A stretch of 64,000 nt of DNA from Ilex aquifolium. Its lineage: Eukaryota; Streptophyta; Magnoliopsida; Aquifoliales; Aquifoliaceae. Position 1 is the first letter of the stretch. The number at the start of each line of letters is the position of its first letter. Location: positions 19,301,744 to 19,365,743 of the forward strand of contig OX637393.1 of assembly GCA_951799425.1 (NCBI GenBank), given 5' to 3'. Both the position numbers and the translations under genes were made by a program. The notes beneath the pieces were generated by a model that saw nothing but the letters and a program-made list of their open reading frames with translations, did no database searches and was not told the DNA's origin. Positions 1-11,460 of the stretch are shown in pieces.

Positions 1-778
1 ATTTAGGAATGCCCTTATTATTTGAACTCATGTTTTACATTTTGGGTATTTATTTTGGTAGTTTAAATTAGAAATCCATGTCTTGTACTTTGAAAACATC
101 AAAATCTTAAATCATGTTGCAATTTCAGAAATGACTTTGGGCATGATCAACCAATTGTGGTTCATATGTGTGGTTCAATTTTTTCGTTGGTTAGTTGTTA
201 TAGATAGGGTGTTAAGATGTTTTGGAGTTGAGGGAAGTTGGAGTGGATGTGAATTTTTGAACAAAGGAATGGTTTTGTAGCAAAGGCAAAACCTTCCGGA
301 AGGTTTGTGTATAAACATTCCGGAAGGTTTTGTCCAGTGAGCAAAACCTTTCGAAAGGTTTTCCTTACTGACCAGAGGTGTCCCAGCAGTAAGCAAAACC
401 TTCCGGAAGGTTTTGCCTACTGGAATTTTTTGCCTCAGGTAGTAAGCAAAACCTTCTGGAAGGTTTTGATTGACCTTCCAGAAGGTTTTGCCCAGAAACC
501 TAAAAACGAGGGTTTTAAGTTCGTTTTTTATTTGAGAAACCCTTCACATTTCCCCCAAATTTCAAGCGTCCAAACTCTCTCCTCTCCCTCATAACCTCTT
601 CCAATCTTCAAAACATTTCACCAAAGCTCAAATTCCTCATTCCTTTGCTTGATTCAAGTTGATTTTGGAGTGTTTTAGCCAAAAATTGTAAGAGTTCTCT
701 ACAAAACCCTAGGTTTCCATTTCCCCCCAAATCATTCACCCTCTTTGATCTTTCCTAAACCTACTTGACTCCATTACA
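1..778 (+). promoter_or_regulatory. Non-coding region upstream of the env-like ORF of element X
   Basis: Bases 1-290 are AT-rich and hold nothing I recognise. Bases 292-484 carry a palindrome cluster (separate entry). Bases 485-778 are pyrimidine-rich and read like a 5' leader before the ATG at 779. In Athila-like elements the env-like ORF lies downstream of pol and may use a subgenomic transcript; this stretch sits where such an internal promoter would be. No clear TATA box seen. Confidence 0.45.
292..484. repeat. CCTTCCGGAAGG palindrome cluster upstream of X env-like ORF
   Basis: Six dyads: 292-303 (CCTTCCGGAAGG), about 317-326 (ATTCCGGAAG), 347-358 (CCTTTCGAAAGG, altered but still a perfect palindrome), 399-410 (CCTTCCGGAAGG), 452-463 (CCTTCTGGAAGG) and 473-484 (CCTTCCAGAAGG). 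The last two are single CpG-transition variants. They are embedded in AAAACC...GGTTTTG flanks. The spacer CTACTGGAAT lies at 417-426. The same palindrome type recurs in the X LTR. Confidence 0.9.
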
Positions 779-2074
779 ATGGCGAGGATGAATGGGATGT
801 CCATGGTTATGTTTGAGCCTGTGGAGAGTCTAAGGTGGATTATTTTGACACTTCTAGGTCTTGGGGCACTGTTATCCCTCATGGCCCGGACGAAGAGGAT
901 GGGCCCGGACTCTCCTGCACCTACGGGCTGTAGCTCCCGGAAGAGGAGTGGAGAGGGCCCTAGTGGCCAAGAGGAGAGGAGGACCAAGGGAAAACATGAC
1001 GCAAAGAGACAAAGGATTAAGGAAAAAGGCGTCACGTGCGAGGAATACGTGGATAGAGTTTCTCTTGGGCCAAACAATGAAGTTGTGAGAATTATTGAGG
1101 CGCGTGGGTTGCATGTGTGGTTTCAGGAGGTTAAGGGATATAATTTGGGGATGTGTCGTGAATTTTACCAAAAGTTGTCAGTATTTGGTGATGACGGGGG
1201 AAGGCTAAGGACCAATGTGAGGGGAAAAACATTCGAGGTGACCCTTGGCACGATCACCACTGTGATGGAGTATGAGAGGCCTCCCCCGACTACCCCAGTC
1301 AACCTACACAACGTGGACGGGGGTAGGACTCTTTTAGACTATGTGGCTCTCACTTATGAGGACCTAACCATGTTTAAGGGAACAACGTTGGCCGGGGGCC
1401 TCAAGCACTCATACGGGGTAATAAATAAAGTTCTTCATTATAATTTGATGCCCCGGGGTTCAGAAAAGAACCCGAACATTGAGAAGTTGGCCCTCCTCCA
1501 CACTTTCATGACTGGGGTGGCGATGGATGTGGCATATCTGATTTTTGAGGATATGCGGGAGTTTGAGAAGGCTGCAAAGCCGAAGGTATATCTCCCCTTT
1601 GGCAGCCTCATCACCAAACTGCGCGATCACGCCAAGGTGAAGCACTATGCTCACGATGCTATACTTCCCCCAGATACTAGAGCTATAGGAAAGTCAAGCA
1701 GCAGCAAGAGAGCTGCCAGGACTGGGGGAGAGAGGCCTAGAGCCTCGAGGCCAGAGCCGTCTGCAGCTGGTCCATCCTCATAAGCACCTCCACCACCTGC
1801 ACCTGCACCTGCTCCTGCCCGTACTATGTCCCAGTGTATGGACACACTGGGGTCCACCATGCACGGGCTGTCGATCATGGTGACACGACTTTTCCAGCAC
1901 ACATTCCCGGGTGAGCCTATCCCCGGAGGACCTCCGTCGTAGCCTGCTGGACCCTCGACCGCAGCTCCAGTGCCCTCCATGACTGTTAAGGTGGACGACG
2001 ACGACGACAAGGAGTTAGAGTCTGAGGAGTCTGAGACCGAGGAGGAGGATGCTTTCGATGAGGAGGATGATTGA
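779..2074 (+). pseudogene. Athila-type env-like ORF ('putative plant transposon protein') of element X, with two stop codons
   Basis: Starts at ATG 779 and is open to TAA at 1781-1783; the same frame continues to TAG at 1940-1942 and ends at TGA 2072-2074, about 431 codons. The part after the first stop is clearly coding in character: a Pro/Ala-rich linker, a segment with MSQCMDTLGSTMHGL, then an Asp/Glu-rich tail. The N-terminus has a hydrophobic stretch (about residues 20-36) followed by a basic region. The core (about 95-300) shares layout with the two ORFs at 26964 and 33094: a REFY block, a VRG block, and an LPFGSLIT block matching LPFATLVT. Position just before PPT and 3' LTR fits Athila env-like ORFs. 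Function is unknown in the family; I do not claim it is an envelope. Divergence from the B-family protein is strong. Confidence 0.75.
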
Positions 2075-2397
2075 GGACTTTTGTATTTTGTTTTAAATTT
2101 TGGTTGTACATAGCTAGGGTTACTTGTGTCGGCCAGTATAAACATCTTTAGGTTTTGGCCGTTTTGTTTTGGAACTAGAACCCATTGTAAAGAACTTTTG
2201 AAAAAGATCAATGAAATACCACATTTTTTTTTTGTTTAATCATTGCCCAAAGCCATTTATTTAATTGCAATATGATTTATGCATTTTAAGTGTTTGGATG
2301 TTTACTTGATTGTATGGATGGATTTTGTTTTAGTTTATAGCTTGTGATTTTTAAGTGAATGTTTTCTAGGGACTAGCAAAGCTCAAGTTGGGGGGTG
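2075..2397 (+). other. 3' non-coding region and polypurine tract of element X
   Basis: AT-rich 3' untranslated stretch between the env-like ORF and the LTR, ending in the PPT AAGTTGGGGGGTG (about 2385-2397) directly abutting the LTR. It matches, in reverse complement, 63682-64000 (shared GTGTCGGCC and GGCCGTTTT segments), showing X and A1' are relatives. Confidence 0.8.
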
Positions 2398-4031
2398 TGA
2401 TTAGCACAAAACATTGCATTTTTTGTATGTTAATATGCCCTTTTATACTTGCTTTTGTTGTGACTTTTGGGAGAAATGCGTTTTATCTTCTCTTTATCGG
2501 AGTTTTGTGTAAATGCAGGTAAAAAGATGTAAATGATTCAAGTTAAGCCCCCATTGAAGTGTTTGAAGTCAATGAAGATGAGGGGATAGCTTAAAGGAAG
2601 GCTTGGAGGTTGAAAAAACCAAGAAAAATGCAGTTTGGGTGAAAACATTCCGGAAGGTTTTGCTTACTGGTTTTCCATTTTAACTGTTCCTACACAAACC
2701 TTCCGGAAGGTTTGTGTCAACCTTTCGGAAGGTTTTGCCCAGATTGCCCAGACAGCTTACAACTCAAGCTCTACCATTTGGGGGTCCCACATACACTTCT
2801 CCCACTTGTCCCCTGACATCCCTTACACATCTACAGGCCTCCCATCACCCATGCTTGGACTTTGAAGGCTTGGGCATTTATGAGGAGGAGAGAGAAGAGG
2901 AAGAGCTAGGAGATGCAGGCTAGGCCTGTCCTACCCTGCCCAATGTATCCAATCAGCCCCCTTTTGGTGTAAGGCCTACCACACACCTATGGAGCTCTCT
3001 ATGGACAAAAATGTATTGATTCATTATGTATTTATTCAGTTTGTATTGCATTGGAGAGAGAGAAGCTCTAGGTAGAAGACACAATTAGAGAGATAAAACT
3101 TAGATTTTTACATTTCTTCCACCCTTTTCACTTGTAATCTTTCTCAAGACTCTTGTAAGCTTCATTTAATGTCTTTAATTTCATTTATTACATGTACTTT
3201 GCAAGTTTAGTTCTACATTTTGGGATTTCACCATTGTTACAAGAAGTTTTCTTCATTTCAAGTTTTAAAATGGGTATTGAATGTTTTTATTCCTAGTTTA
3301 AGTTTCCTTGCATTAAACTAAGTTCCAATCTTCATTTCTTTACAATGTCTCTTTATTACATTTATGTTCTTGCTTTAATTATGAGTAGCTAAACTTTAAG
3401 TGAGCTAATCCAAGGGAGAACTCCTCTTGGGTATGCCATTTCAACTCATTTTCATTCCTCCTCGTAGTGTACATTGATTCGGTTTGACTGGGTTGAGTGA
3501 GAACATGGTTGTGAGTCTTTGATATCCCGTAGACTTGTCACGGGGTATGCTTGGATGCTCACCTCCATCATAGTCCCTCGCTTCCCACGAATCAATCGAA
3601 CATCTAGACACCATTGGGGGAAGGTCTCGAGTTGAGTTGGCATTCCCATTGGAATGACCCATTTGGATTAGCCAACACTTATTCCCATTTCAATTTCATC
3701 AAAACACAATCACAAACCAAACTCAAGCATCAAAAGATTTTTACACTTTTCTTTTTGTTCACCAAAATCACCTTCAACACGATTCACCTCCTTCCCTAAG
3801 GAGATGACCTTGGAATACGATTTCCAAGTAAAACACGACACTCGAAAGTTTCCCTGCACTTGGGAAGCACTTTTGTTCACACACACACACACACACATAT
3901 TTCATTTCCATTATTTTGTTTACCCTATTTCTTGCATCATTCCAAGGTAGAGTGACACTCCCCTATCCGTATAAGCCATACACACATTGAGGGTGATGTG
4001 CGAAGATTAGGGTATACAACAGAAACCATCA
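2398..4031 (+). mobile_element. 3' LTR of Athila-like element X
   Basis: Begins TGATTAGCAC right after the PPT and ends AACCATCA, where Y gag resumes; 1634 bp. Related to the LTRs at 40743, 48832, 55357, 57788 and 61633 through a shared 3' half (the 'gggtcccac' segment, the 'gagtagcta...ccaagggaga' segment, 'acacattgagg'). A (CA)n run lies at 3878-3897. The body of X lies to the left, outside the window. The 5 bases after the LTR are AGCAG; the partner TSD is out of view. Confidence 0.85.
2647..2732. repeat. CCTTCCGGAAGG palindromes in X LTR
   Basis: Three copies: about 2647-2656, 2699-2710 (perfect) and 2721-2732 (CCTTTCGGAAGG, one transition). Same palindrome type as upstream of the X env-like ORF. 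Confidence 0.85.
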
Positions 4032-7000
4032 AGCAGTGTACTATAAGCAAGTCAATGCCTTTAACCAAACAAGGCAATCATTCTCCCCACACTCGAACAC
4101 TTACAATCTGGGTTGGAGTAATCACCCGAACTTTAGTTGGAGAAATGAGAATCCCACTCCTCATGGGTCTAATGCATATCCACCTCCCATGCCTCCTAAG
4201 AAAAATCAATACCAAGGTCAAGGGCAAGCGTCTAGCTCTCAATACCCCCGGTCTAATCTGCAAGGGTATTCACAAAACCCGCCTCCAAAAAAATTTTCCC
4301 AAGGTCCACCTCTACAAAGTTATGGTCAACAAGGACCATCCAACCTATCCACAAACCAACCTCCCCGTAAGAGGAATTTGGAGGAGGTGGTTTATAATTT
4401 CATCCAAAGCCAAACTGCCATCAACAATCAAAATGCCGCAGCCTTTAATGACATTCGGAATCAACTCACGAAGTTGACAAAGTCCATGGGGACATCACAA
4501 CAAGAGAAGGAGAAATTCCCCGCTCAACCCCAAGAAAACCCTAGAGGCCAACATGTCATTGAGTCGTCCGAACCCCCTAATGAGAGTTGTGAGCAACTCA
4601 AGGCAGTCACCACCCTTCGAAGTGGCAAACAAATTGATAAGACAATTGTGCAAAAAGTCTCACCCAATGCCACATTTCCATTAGAGAAAGAGACTAACGA
4701 TGATTCCAAGGGGGGTGAGGTGAGTGAAAAAGAAAAATTTGTTGATGAAAGTGTGCATGCATCCCCCATTCCGGCCCCTTTTCCAAATCATTTGAAGCCA
4801 CCCGTCAAGGTGGCTAAATATTCGGATATAATTGAGATGTTCAAGCAGGTTAAGATCAACATCCCACTCCTCGATGCCATAAAGCAAATCCTTTCATGTG
4901 CCAAGATTTTGAAGGATTTATGTACTGTGAAGAGGAGGCTAAATGTGCATAAGAAGACATTCCTCACCGAGAAAGTGAGCTCAATCTTGAGGACCAACAC
5001 CCCACCAAAGTTCAAGGACCCCGGATGCCCTACCATTGCCATCACAATAGGAAATTGCCGGGTGGAGCAAGCTCTTCTTGACTTGGAGGCAAGTGTCAAC
5101 CTCCTACTGTACTCGGTGTATCAACAACTCCAACTTGAAGAGTTGAAACCAACTCCAATCATTCTTCAGTTGGCGGATCATAGCTTCAGAACACCTAGGG
5201 GAGTAGTTGAGGATGTTTTAGTCCAAGTTGATAAATTTTACTTCCCTGTTGATTTTATTGTGCTTGACACTCACCCGGTTGCAAATCTTAGCCCCCAAAT
5301 TCCTGTTATACTTGGTAGACCTTTTCTTGTTACTTTTAATGCTGTGATTAATTGCAGGAATGGTCTTATGAAGCTTGCATTTGGAAACATGACTATGGAC
5401 ATCAATATTTTCAACTTGTCTAAACAATCGGGAGATGATGAAGAGGCACATGAGATCAACTAGATCGACACATTGGTGGAGGATCACTTGGAACTAATGA
5501 GCACCTTAAAGTTGGGGGAGGAAGAGAATGTTGATATAGAGGAGGTTGATGAGCAAGAGGAGTTGGAGTGTTTGAAAGGGGTAGAAAAATGGACCCCTAT
5601 ATTTGAGAAGCTTCCACATCATGACAAGAAAATCCTTCCATTGAATGAGCAAAAACCCATCTTGGAGTTGAAGCCACTACCATCTAATCTCAAGTATGCA
5701 TACCTTGGGGATGACAAGACCTTTCCGGTGGTGATTAGCTCAACTTTGGAGGCGAAGCAAGAAGAGAATCTTTTGAAAGTGTTGAGGAGGCATAAGGGAG
5801 CAATTGGGTGGACAATTGCCAACATCAAGGGGATAAGCCCCTATATTTGTACACACCGTATCTACCTTGAAGAAGACTCCAAGCCATCTCGAAAACCACA
5901 AAGAAGGTTGAATCCAATCATGAAGGATGTGGTGAGAGATGAGGTACTAAAGCTACTTGATGTGGGCATCATTTTTCTGCTTGCTGAGAGTAAGTGGGTT
6001 AGCCCCACGCAAGTAGTACCCAAGAAGTTGGGAGTCACAGTTCTTGCAAATGAGGAGAATGAGCTTATCCCAACAAGGGTGATCACCGGATGGAGAGTGC
6101 GCATTGATTACCGAAAGCTCAACTTATGCATAAGAAAAGACCACTTCCCATTGCCATTCCTCGACCAAGTGTTGGAAAGGGTAGCTAGGCATCTATTTTA
6201 CTACTTCTTGGATGGCTACTCTGAGTACAACCAGATTGAGATGGTATTGGAGGATCAAGAAAAGACCACGTTCACTTACCCCTACGGTACTTTTGCCTAC
6301 CGACGGATGCCTTTCGGGTTGTGTAATACCCAGGGACTTTTCAACGTTGCATGATGGGGATTTTCAGTGATATTGTGGAGAAGATTGTGGAAGTGTTTAT
6401 GGATGGCTTTTCAATGTTTGGGGATTCATTCGATGTATGTTTGGAGAATTTAGAGAGAGTTCTTGAAAGATGTGAGGAGAAAAACTTGGTGCTCAACTGG
6501 GAGAAGTGCCACTTCATGGTGACACAAGGAATTGTGCTCGGGCACATTGTCTCGGCAAAGGGGATTGAAGTGGAAAAATCAAAGGTGGATGCAATTTCCA
6601 ACCTCCCCACGCCAAAGGTTATCAAAGATATCAGGTCGTTTCTTGGCCATGCCGGCTTTTATCGTCGTTTTATTAAAGACTTTAGTGCATCGCCCGACCT
6701 TTGGCCAACTTGCTTTCAAAAGGTGTCCCATTTGTTTGGTCGGATGATTGTGAGACATCCTTTAAAAAATTAAAGAACATGCTCATTTCACCTCCGATCA
6801 TGCGACCACCTAAGTGGAACTCACCATTTGAGCTTATGTGCGACGCGAGTGATTACGTGGTCGGCGCAGTGCTCCGTCAAAGGGAGGACAAGAGACCTTA
6901 TGTAATATACTAAGCTAGCAAAACACTGAATGAAGCTCAAATGTACTATACCACCACAGAAAAAGAGTTGCTAGCTGTAGTATTTGCATTGGATAAATTT

Positions 7001-7711
7001 CGGTCCTACATCATTGGTTCACCGATAGTAGTCTATACCGATCACTCTGCTTTGAAGTATCTGTTGTCTAAGAAGGATGCCAAACCGAGACTCATTAGGT
7101 GGATCCTCCTACTCCAAGAGTTCAACTTGACAATCAAAGACAAGAAGGGAGTGGAGAACGTGGTGGCAGATCATTTGTCCCGACTTGTGGTGCAAGATGC
7201 CGATGAGCATTTTCTTATCCCTGATTCTTTTTCTGATGAGTATTTACTTTCGATTCATTCTGTTTGTCTCTGGTATGCTGACATATGTAATTATCTTGCT
7301 ACAGGACAAATACCACTGCATTGGAGCTCGGAAGATAGAAGGAGGTTCATGGCGGATGTGAAGTATTTTTACTTCGACAACTCGTACCTGTTCAAGTACT
7401 GCCTTGACCAAGTCATGCGAAGATGCGTACCAGAAAATGAACAACGGGCAGTCCTTGCATTTTTCCATTCGGAGGCCTGCGGTGGCCATTTCTCTTCAAA
7501 GAAGACTTCGACAAAGATTCTACAGTCAGGTTTTTATAGGCCCTCTTTGATAAAAAATTGTATCTCTTTATGTAAAGAATGTGATAGGTGTCAACGTTTG
7601 GGTAGTGTGACCCAAAGGAACATGATGCCCCTCTCCCTTGTACTTGTTATCGAGATATTTGATTGTTGGGGCATCGACTTCATGGGTCCCTTTCCCGTGT
7701 CATTTGGCTAC
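4032..7711 (+). pseudogene. gag-pol: Athila-like element Y: gag (C-terminal part), protease, RT, RNase H, partial integrase; decayed
   Basis: Entered mid-gag because X is inserted upstream. The first frame (4036-5463) covers the gag tail (NHPNFSWRNENP, LRSGKQIDK) and the protease, whose active-site motif at 5080-5094 reads DLEAS instead of DLGAS. TAG at 5461-5463 is an in-frame nonsense codon. The frame continues to about 6340 with RT motifs (DYRKLN, MPFGLCN), then a frameshift; RT resumes at about 6351 with FMDG at about 6402 instead of the catalytic FMDD. A second frameshift lies near 6700 and a stop at 6911-6913. RNase H ([17 protein letters not shown]) and integrase N-terminus (HSEACGGHF...[16 protein letters not shown]) follow. 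Integrase is cut at 7711 by the B3 LTR. Non-functional; the gag resembles A1 gag most closely. Confidence 0.92.
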
Positions 7712-7895
7712 TGATTAGTAGTTAAAAGTAGCATATTACTATGCCATTTTAAAACTAATTATACTTTGATGGAGTTTAAATGATGACATTTCAGGACATA
7801 AACTGTACAAGGGCCCAAAGGCAATGAATATCAAACTTTCATGCAACACCAACATGTTTTGGAAGAAAATTGGAGAAGCTTGAAACAAGGCATGA

Positions 7896-8228
7896 ACGTT
7901 CGAACACCAATCCACGTTCGAACGTTCTCTTGAATTATTGAAGACCAGACTGCTGAAGTGCTGATGCATGGCGTGTTGCAGCTAGGAAGGAAAAAACAGA
8001 GGCACTTGAGTGCCATGTTCGAACGCCAATCCACGTTCGAACGTTGTCCTGAATTATTGAGGACCAGGCTACTGAGTGCGAAGGGCAATGGTGCATGGCG
8101 TGTGGAAGTTGCTCTCACAGAAGAACACAAGCCACTTGAGTAGGAGGTGCAAACTCCATATGGCGTTCGAACGCCCATCAAGCAAAGACAGAAGACAACG
8201 TTCGAACGCCAGACAACATTTGAACGTT
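7896..8228. repeat. TTCGAA-type palindromes in B3 LTR
   Basis: Copies of AACGTTCGAAC / ACGTTCGAACGT at about 7896, 7915, 8009, 8033, 8164, 8200 and a decayed TTTGAACG at about 8218. They lie in U3, roughly 115-450 bp upstream of the TATA box at 8343. Confidence 0.88.
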
Positions 8229-8342
8229 GTCCCCAGACAAGCTGCAGAGTGGTTGATTTCCTATCCGGACCTTGGGGCATTCACTTGGATTTTGAAGACC
8301 TTGCACTATTCCTTCACACTCCCTTGTCCCCTCCTCCTTGCC

Positions 8343-8350
8343 TATAAATA
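8343..8350 (+). promoter_or_regulatory. TATA box of B3 LTR
   Basis: TATAAATA in the context CCTATAAATACTCCC, conserved in all B-family LTRs (reverse complement at 24469-24476, 30632-30639, 44875-44882, 53637-53644). Marks the end of U3. Confidence 0.75.
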
Positions 8351-8756
8351 CTCCCATTGTAGGAGCTTCAAGGGATTTAGAGTAGAGACTTACATTTACT
8401 TAGAAAGCTAGAACTAGTTGTAGAGTTAGACTTAGATTTACATTTACTTGCATAAAGGAAAATAGATCATCTTTTGGTTAAGGTGGAAACCCTCCAAAAG
8501 TGACTAGCTTTCTTCTACTTTCTTATTAGTTTCATTTGCTTCCATTGTTTGAGATTCCTTCTTCCCTTAGAGGACTGAAACTCTTCCACTTTTCTAGAGC
8601 TTTACCAAAGCCATGAAGGGTGGAACGTGATTCACTCATTCTTCTTCGAAGATCGGCTCCTTGTGTAATGTGTTTTACCTTGTAACTCCTCTACTTGGAG
8701 GGATGATCATCACTCACTTTTCTAGTTTTACAAAAGCTATGAATAGTGAGTAGTTT

Positions 8757-11366
8757 TGTGACACCCCAAATTTCCGGGGGTCCTTTATTAACCGTTGACC
8801 ATCCGTCAACCCGCGGAAATACTCGTGATAGTCGTATAACCCGACACCACGTCACTCACATGCTTTTAATCAGATTTACCATCCACAAGGTCAATTATAC
8901 CTCCATTTATGTCATAGAAGTCAAAGAAAACAAAGCCCAAAAGCATGGCTAAGCATTTTGAAAATTTCAAGTTTTTGGAAAAACCTTCCGGAAGGTCGAC
9001 ATACACCTACCGGAAGGTCACTGAAGGAACTGTTACATGAAAAAGATCAACTTCAAGAACTTCCGGAAGGTCGACATCAGTAGCAAAAACCTTCCGGAAG
9101 GTCCATTCCAGTAGCCAAAACCTTCCGGAAGGTTCATTCCAGAAAACAAAACCTTCCGGAAGAACTCGGCAGTCAAAAAGAAACCCAAGGCAAAACCTTC
9201 CGGAAGGTCCACTCCAGTAGACAAGTCCTTCCGGTAGGTTTTACTCCAGTAGCTAAAATCTTCCGGAAGGTTCATTCCAGTGGGCAAAACCTTCCGGAAG
9301 GCATTAGCTGTGAGCAAGGCAAGCTGGGGTTTTTAGCAAAACCTTCCGGAAGGCCGACACACACCTTCCGGTAGGTTTTCAGACTGTGAGCATAAAAATG
9401 GATTTCTTCCCCCTCCAAACCATCCTTAAAGCTACCCCATACACTCCAAACTCATTCAATACATGTTTAATGAGATTTTCCATATAATACCCAACTCATA
9501 CAATCTCTATTACAATTCATTCCATAATATATATATACATCAAAATGGAATTTTGTTAAAGGTTTTACAAAACTTAAACTAAGGCCACAAGCCGGCCCCC
9601 TTCATGCTTGATGCTCTCCAAATGAGCCATCCGCCGGAGCAAAACCCACACCTGAAATGTTTTTCCCATAAAGGGTGAGCCACGCTCAATAGGGTATCTC
9701 CTAGAGAGGCTACTCCCCAACCTAAATGCATATGAAATGTCACATGCTATCAATCAACAATCCACAACAAGAATATATTCCATGTTGAAACATGTAATGT
9801 CATGCTATGAAATGAGGTGAGACTCACTCATGCACATCAACCGAGCCCTTCCCGGCTCCTCTACACATGCAAGTGCCAATGTGTACCAATCCGTCATTTA
9901 TGTTCCACATCAAATGACATTTCATTCTAGGGTCTTTGTAAGGGGTGGATGTTCATGGACTCACACCAAAGGTCACCCAACCTACACGGAATTCATGGAC
10001 TTCCACCAACGGTTCCGCGTACACCGACACACTTTATGGGCTCTTATACCAACGGAGTGCGTATCCAATCACCGGGTCTCTCACCCGAGGGATTTTCTAG
10101 CCCTTCTTGCTACCCCAACCCTATCAACATATAAACCATTCAACTCGTCTAGGTCATCGACCCATATTACCCGAGCTCACTCGTCATCCACCATGTGTGG
10201 TGAAGACAAATAACCATGCACACACACCTCCTAAAATGCGATGTTCCCGTGCATATGAAATGTGGTGCTCCATTGCAACACCAATACAATGTTCGATATG
10301 ATATGAGTGACATATGAACATTCTCAACACATTTCTCATATTCCATGGCAAAATCATATCAAAAGCATATAATTCCCATAATACAAATTCCAAGCATGTT
10401 ATCAACATACTAAAATTTCATGGCATATATATAAACACATAACACGCCCACAATTTCATATAACACATGAATTTACATTGGGTTCATTTCACATATCCAA
10501 TTCATAGAAATCACAATTAGTAACTTCTAAATATTCATCCAAGTTAGGATTTCCTTTACCCATTTCAATACCCAATTCACCCAATTTCACAACAATAGGC
10601 AAGAGACACATAGGCTATCATCCTACCCATTCCATAAAAACATTATAGGCTTGGAATAAACCTTAGTAGGAAGAAACCCTACCTCTTGAAGCGTGAGGAA
10701 CGACCAAGGGAAGTTCCAAGACCCGATTCAAGCCAAAAACCCTCACTTCTCGAAAATCCCGTACCTTAATCTTCGGTAAAACTTGCGCTTTTTGGTATAG
10801 CTGCGTAGCCCTCGATGAGTAGAGCGACTTTAATTCTTGGCTTGCGTGGATTCGAGGTCCGTAGCGCCGTAGATCGTAGAGAGAAGGTGAGTTTTTCTCT
10901 CTTTTCTCCCTCTTTCTCTCTATCGGCTGAAACCGGCTGAACAATGGGGAAAAATCTAATTTTTCCCCCTATTTATATTTTAGAATACTTGGCCCACAAT
11001 TCGCCACACGTCCTATTTAATTCCGGGTCCGTTTTAATCCCGAAACGATTAAATTTCGCTCCGGTTCAAGTTCAAATTATTTTTGTTTTAACTTGTGTTT
11101 AATATTTCCCCAAACCTGGAAACTTTATAAAAATTTCGTGTACAGGGTCACCCGGGGCCCGTTCGTCTCGTAAAACGCGAAAAATCCGACTATCTCGGAA
11201 TTCCACGAAATTTGACGTGGTAACTAGATTTCGCGAGACGAATCCAACGGTGAGGTCCGTTTCGTTATCCGAGTTCTAGAAAAATTCAGGTTTACAACCT
11301 GTACTGTAGTGGCAATTTACCGTTTTTCCCTTTTTCACAAAGGTTGAAATTTTCTCGGGTTTTACA
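8757..11366 (-). mobile_element. T1 3' LTR
   Basis: In plus orientation it begins TGTGACACCCC and ends GGGTTTTACA; read on the element strand it starts TGTAAAACCC and ends GGTGTCACA. 2610 bp, equal in length to its partner. A TATA box (TATAAATA, minus strand) lies at 10970-10977 about 390 bp inside the element-sense start, so most of the LTR, including the palindrome array 8984-9375, is downstream of the presumed start site. Confidence 0.95.
8984..9375. repeat. TTCCGGAA palindrome cassette in T1 3' LTR
   Basis: About a dozen CTTCCGGAAG dyads (including variants TACCGGAAGG and CTTCCGGTAGG) with spacers such as ATTCCAGTAG (9105-9114) and ACTCCAGTAG. Several are 31 bp apart. Repeated in the other LTR at 16632-17023. 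A closely similar cassette lies in A1' at 62981-63433. Confidence 0.93.
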
Positions 11367-11383
11367 TTCTCCCCCCCTTAAAA
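11367..11383 (-). other. T1 polypurine tract
   Basis: On the element strand TTTTAAGGGGGGGAGAA directly precedes the 3' LTR; this primes plus-strand DNA synthesis in LTR elements. Confidence 0.9.
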
Positions 11384-11460
11384 GAATTTCGTCCCCGAAA
11401 TTCACACACTCATGCACACACAATTACACGCATATGCAACAGTCATATAATACTAAATGA

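Larger units (their letters stand above)
7712..8756 (+). mobile_element. Element B3 5' LTR, first part (split by T1)
   Basis: Begins TGATTAGTAG inside Y integrase (preceding 5 bases GCTAC). Same family as the LTRs at 23302, 29316, 43559 and 52339. The LTR continues at 19020 after the T1 insertion and one TSD copy; the junction reads exactly like the unbroken copy near 53100 in reverse complement. Total LTR is about 1.81 kb. Confidence 0.93.

Noticed and set aside
307..594. Open frames through palindrome arrays giving peptides such as KTFRKV, LPEGFA, or RSNV/FER repeats (also near 9033, 24703, 34424, 44810)
   Set aside because: The dyads lack stop codons in several frames, so arrays read open on both strands; peptide repeats simply mirror the DNA repeat.
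3878..3897. (CA)n microsatellite as a regulatory site
   Set aside because: Ordinary dinucleotide expansion seen in one LTR copy only.
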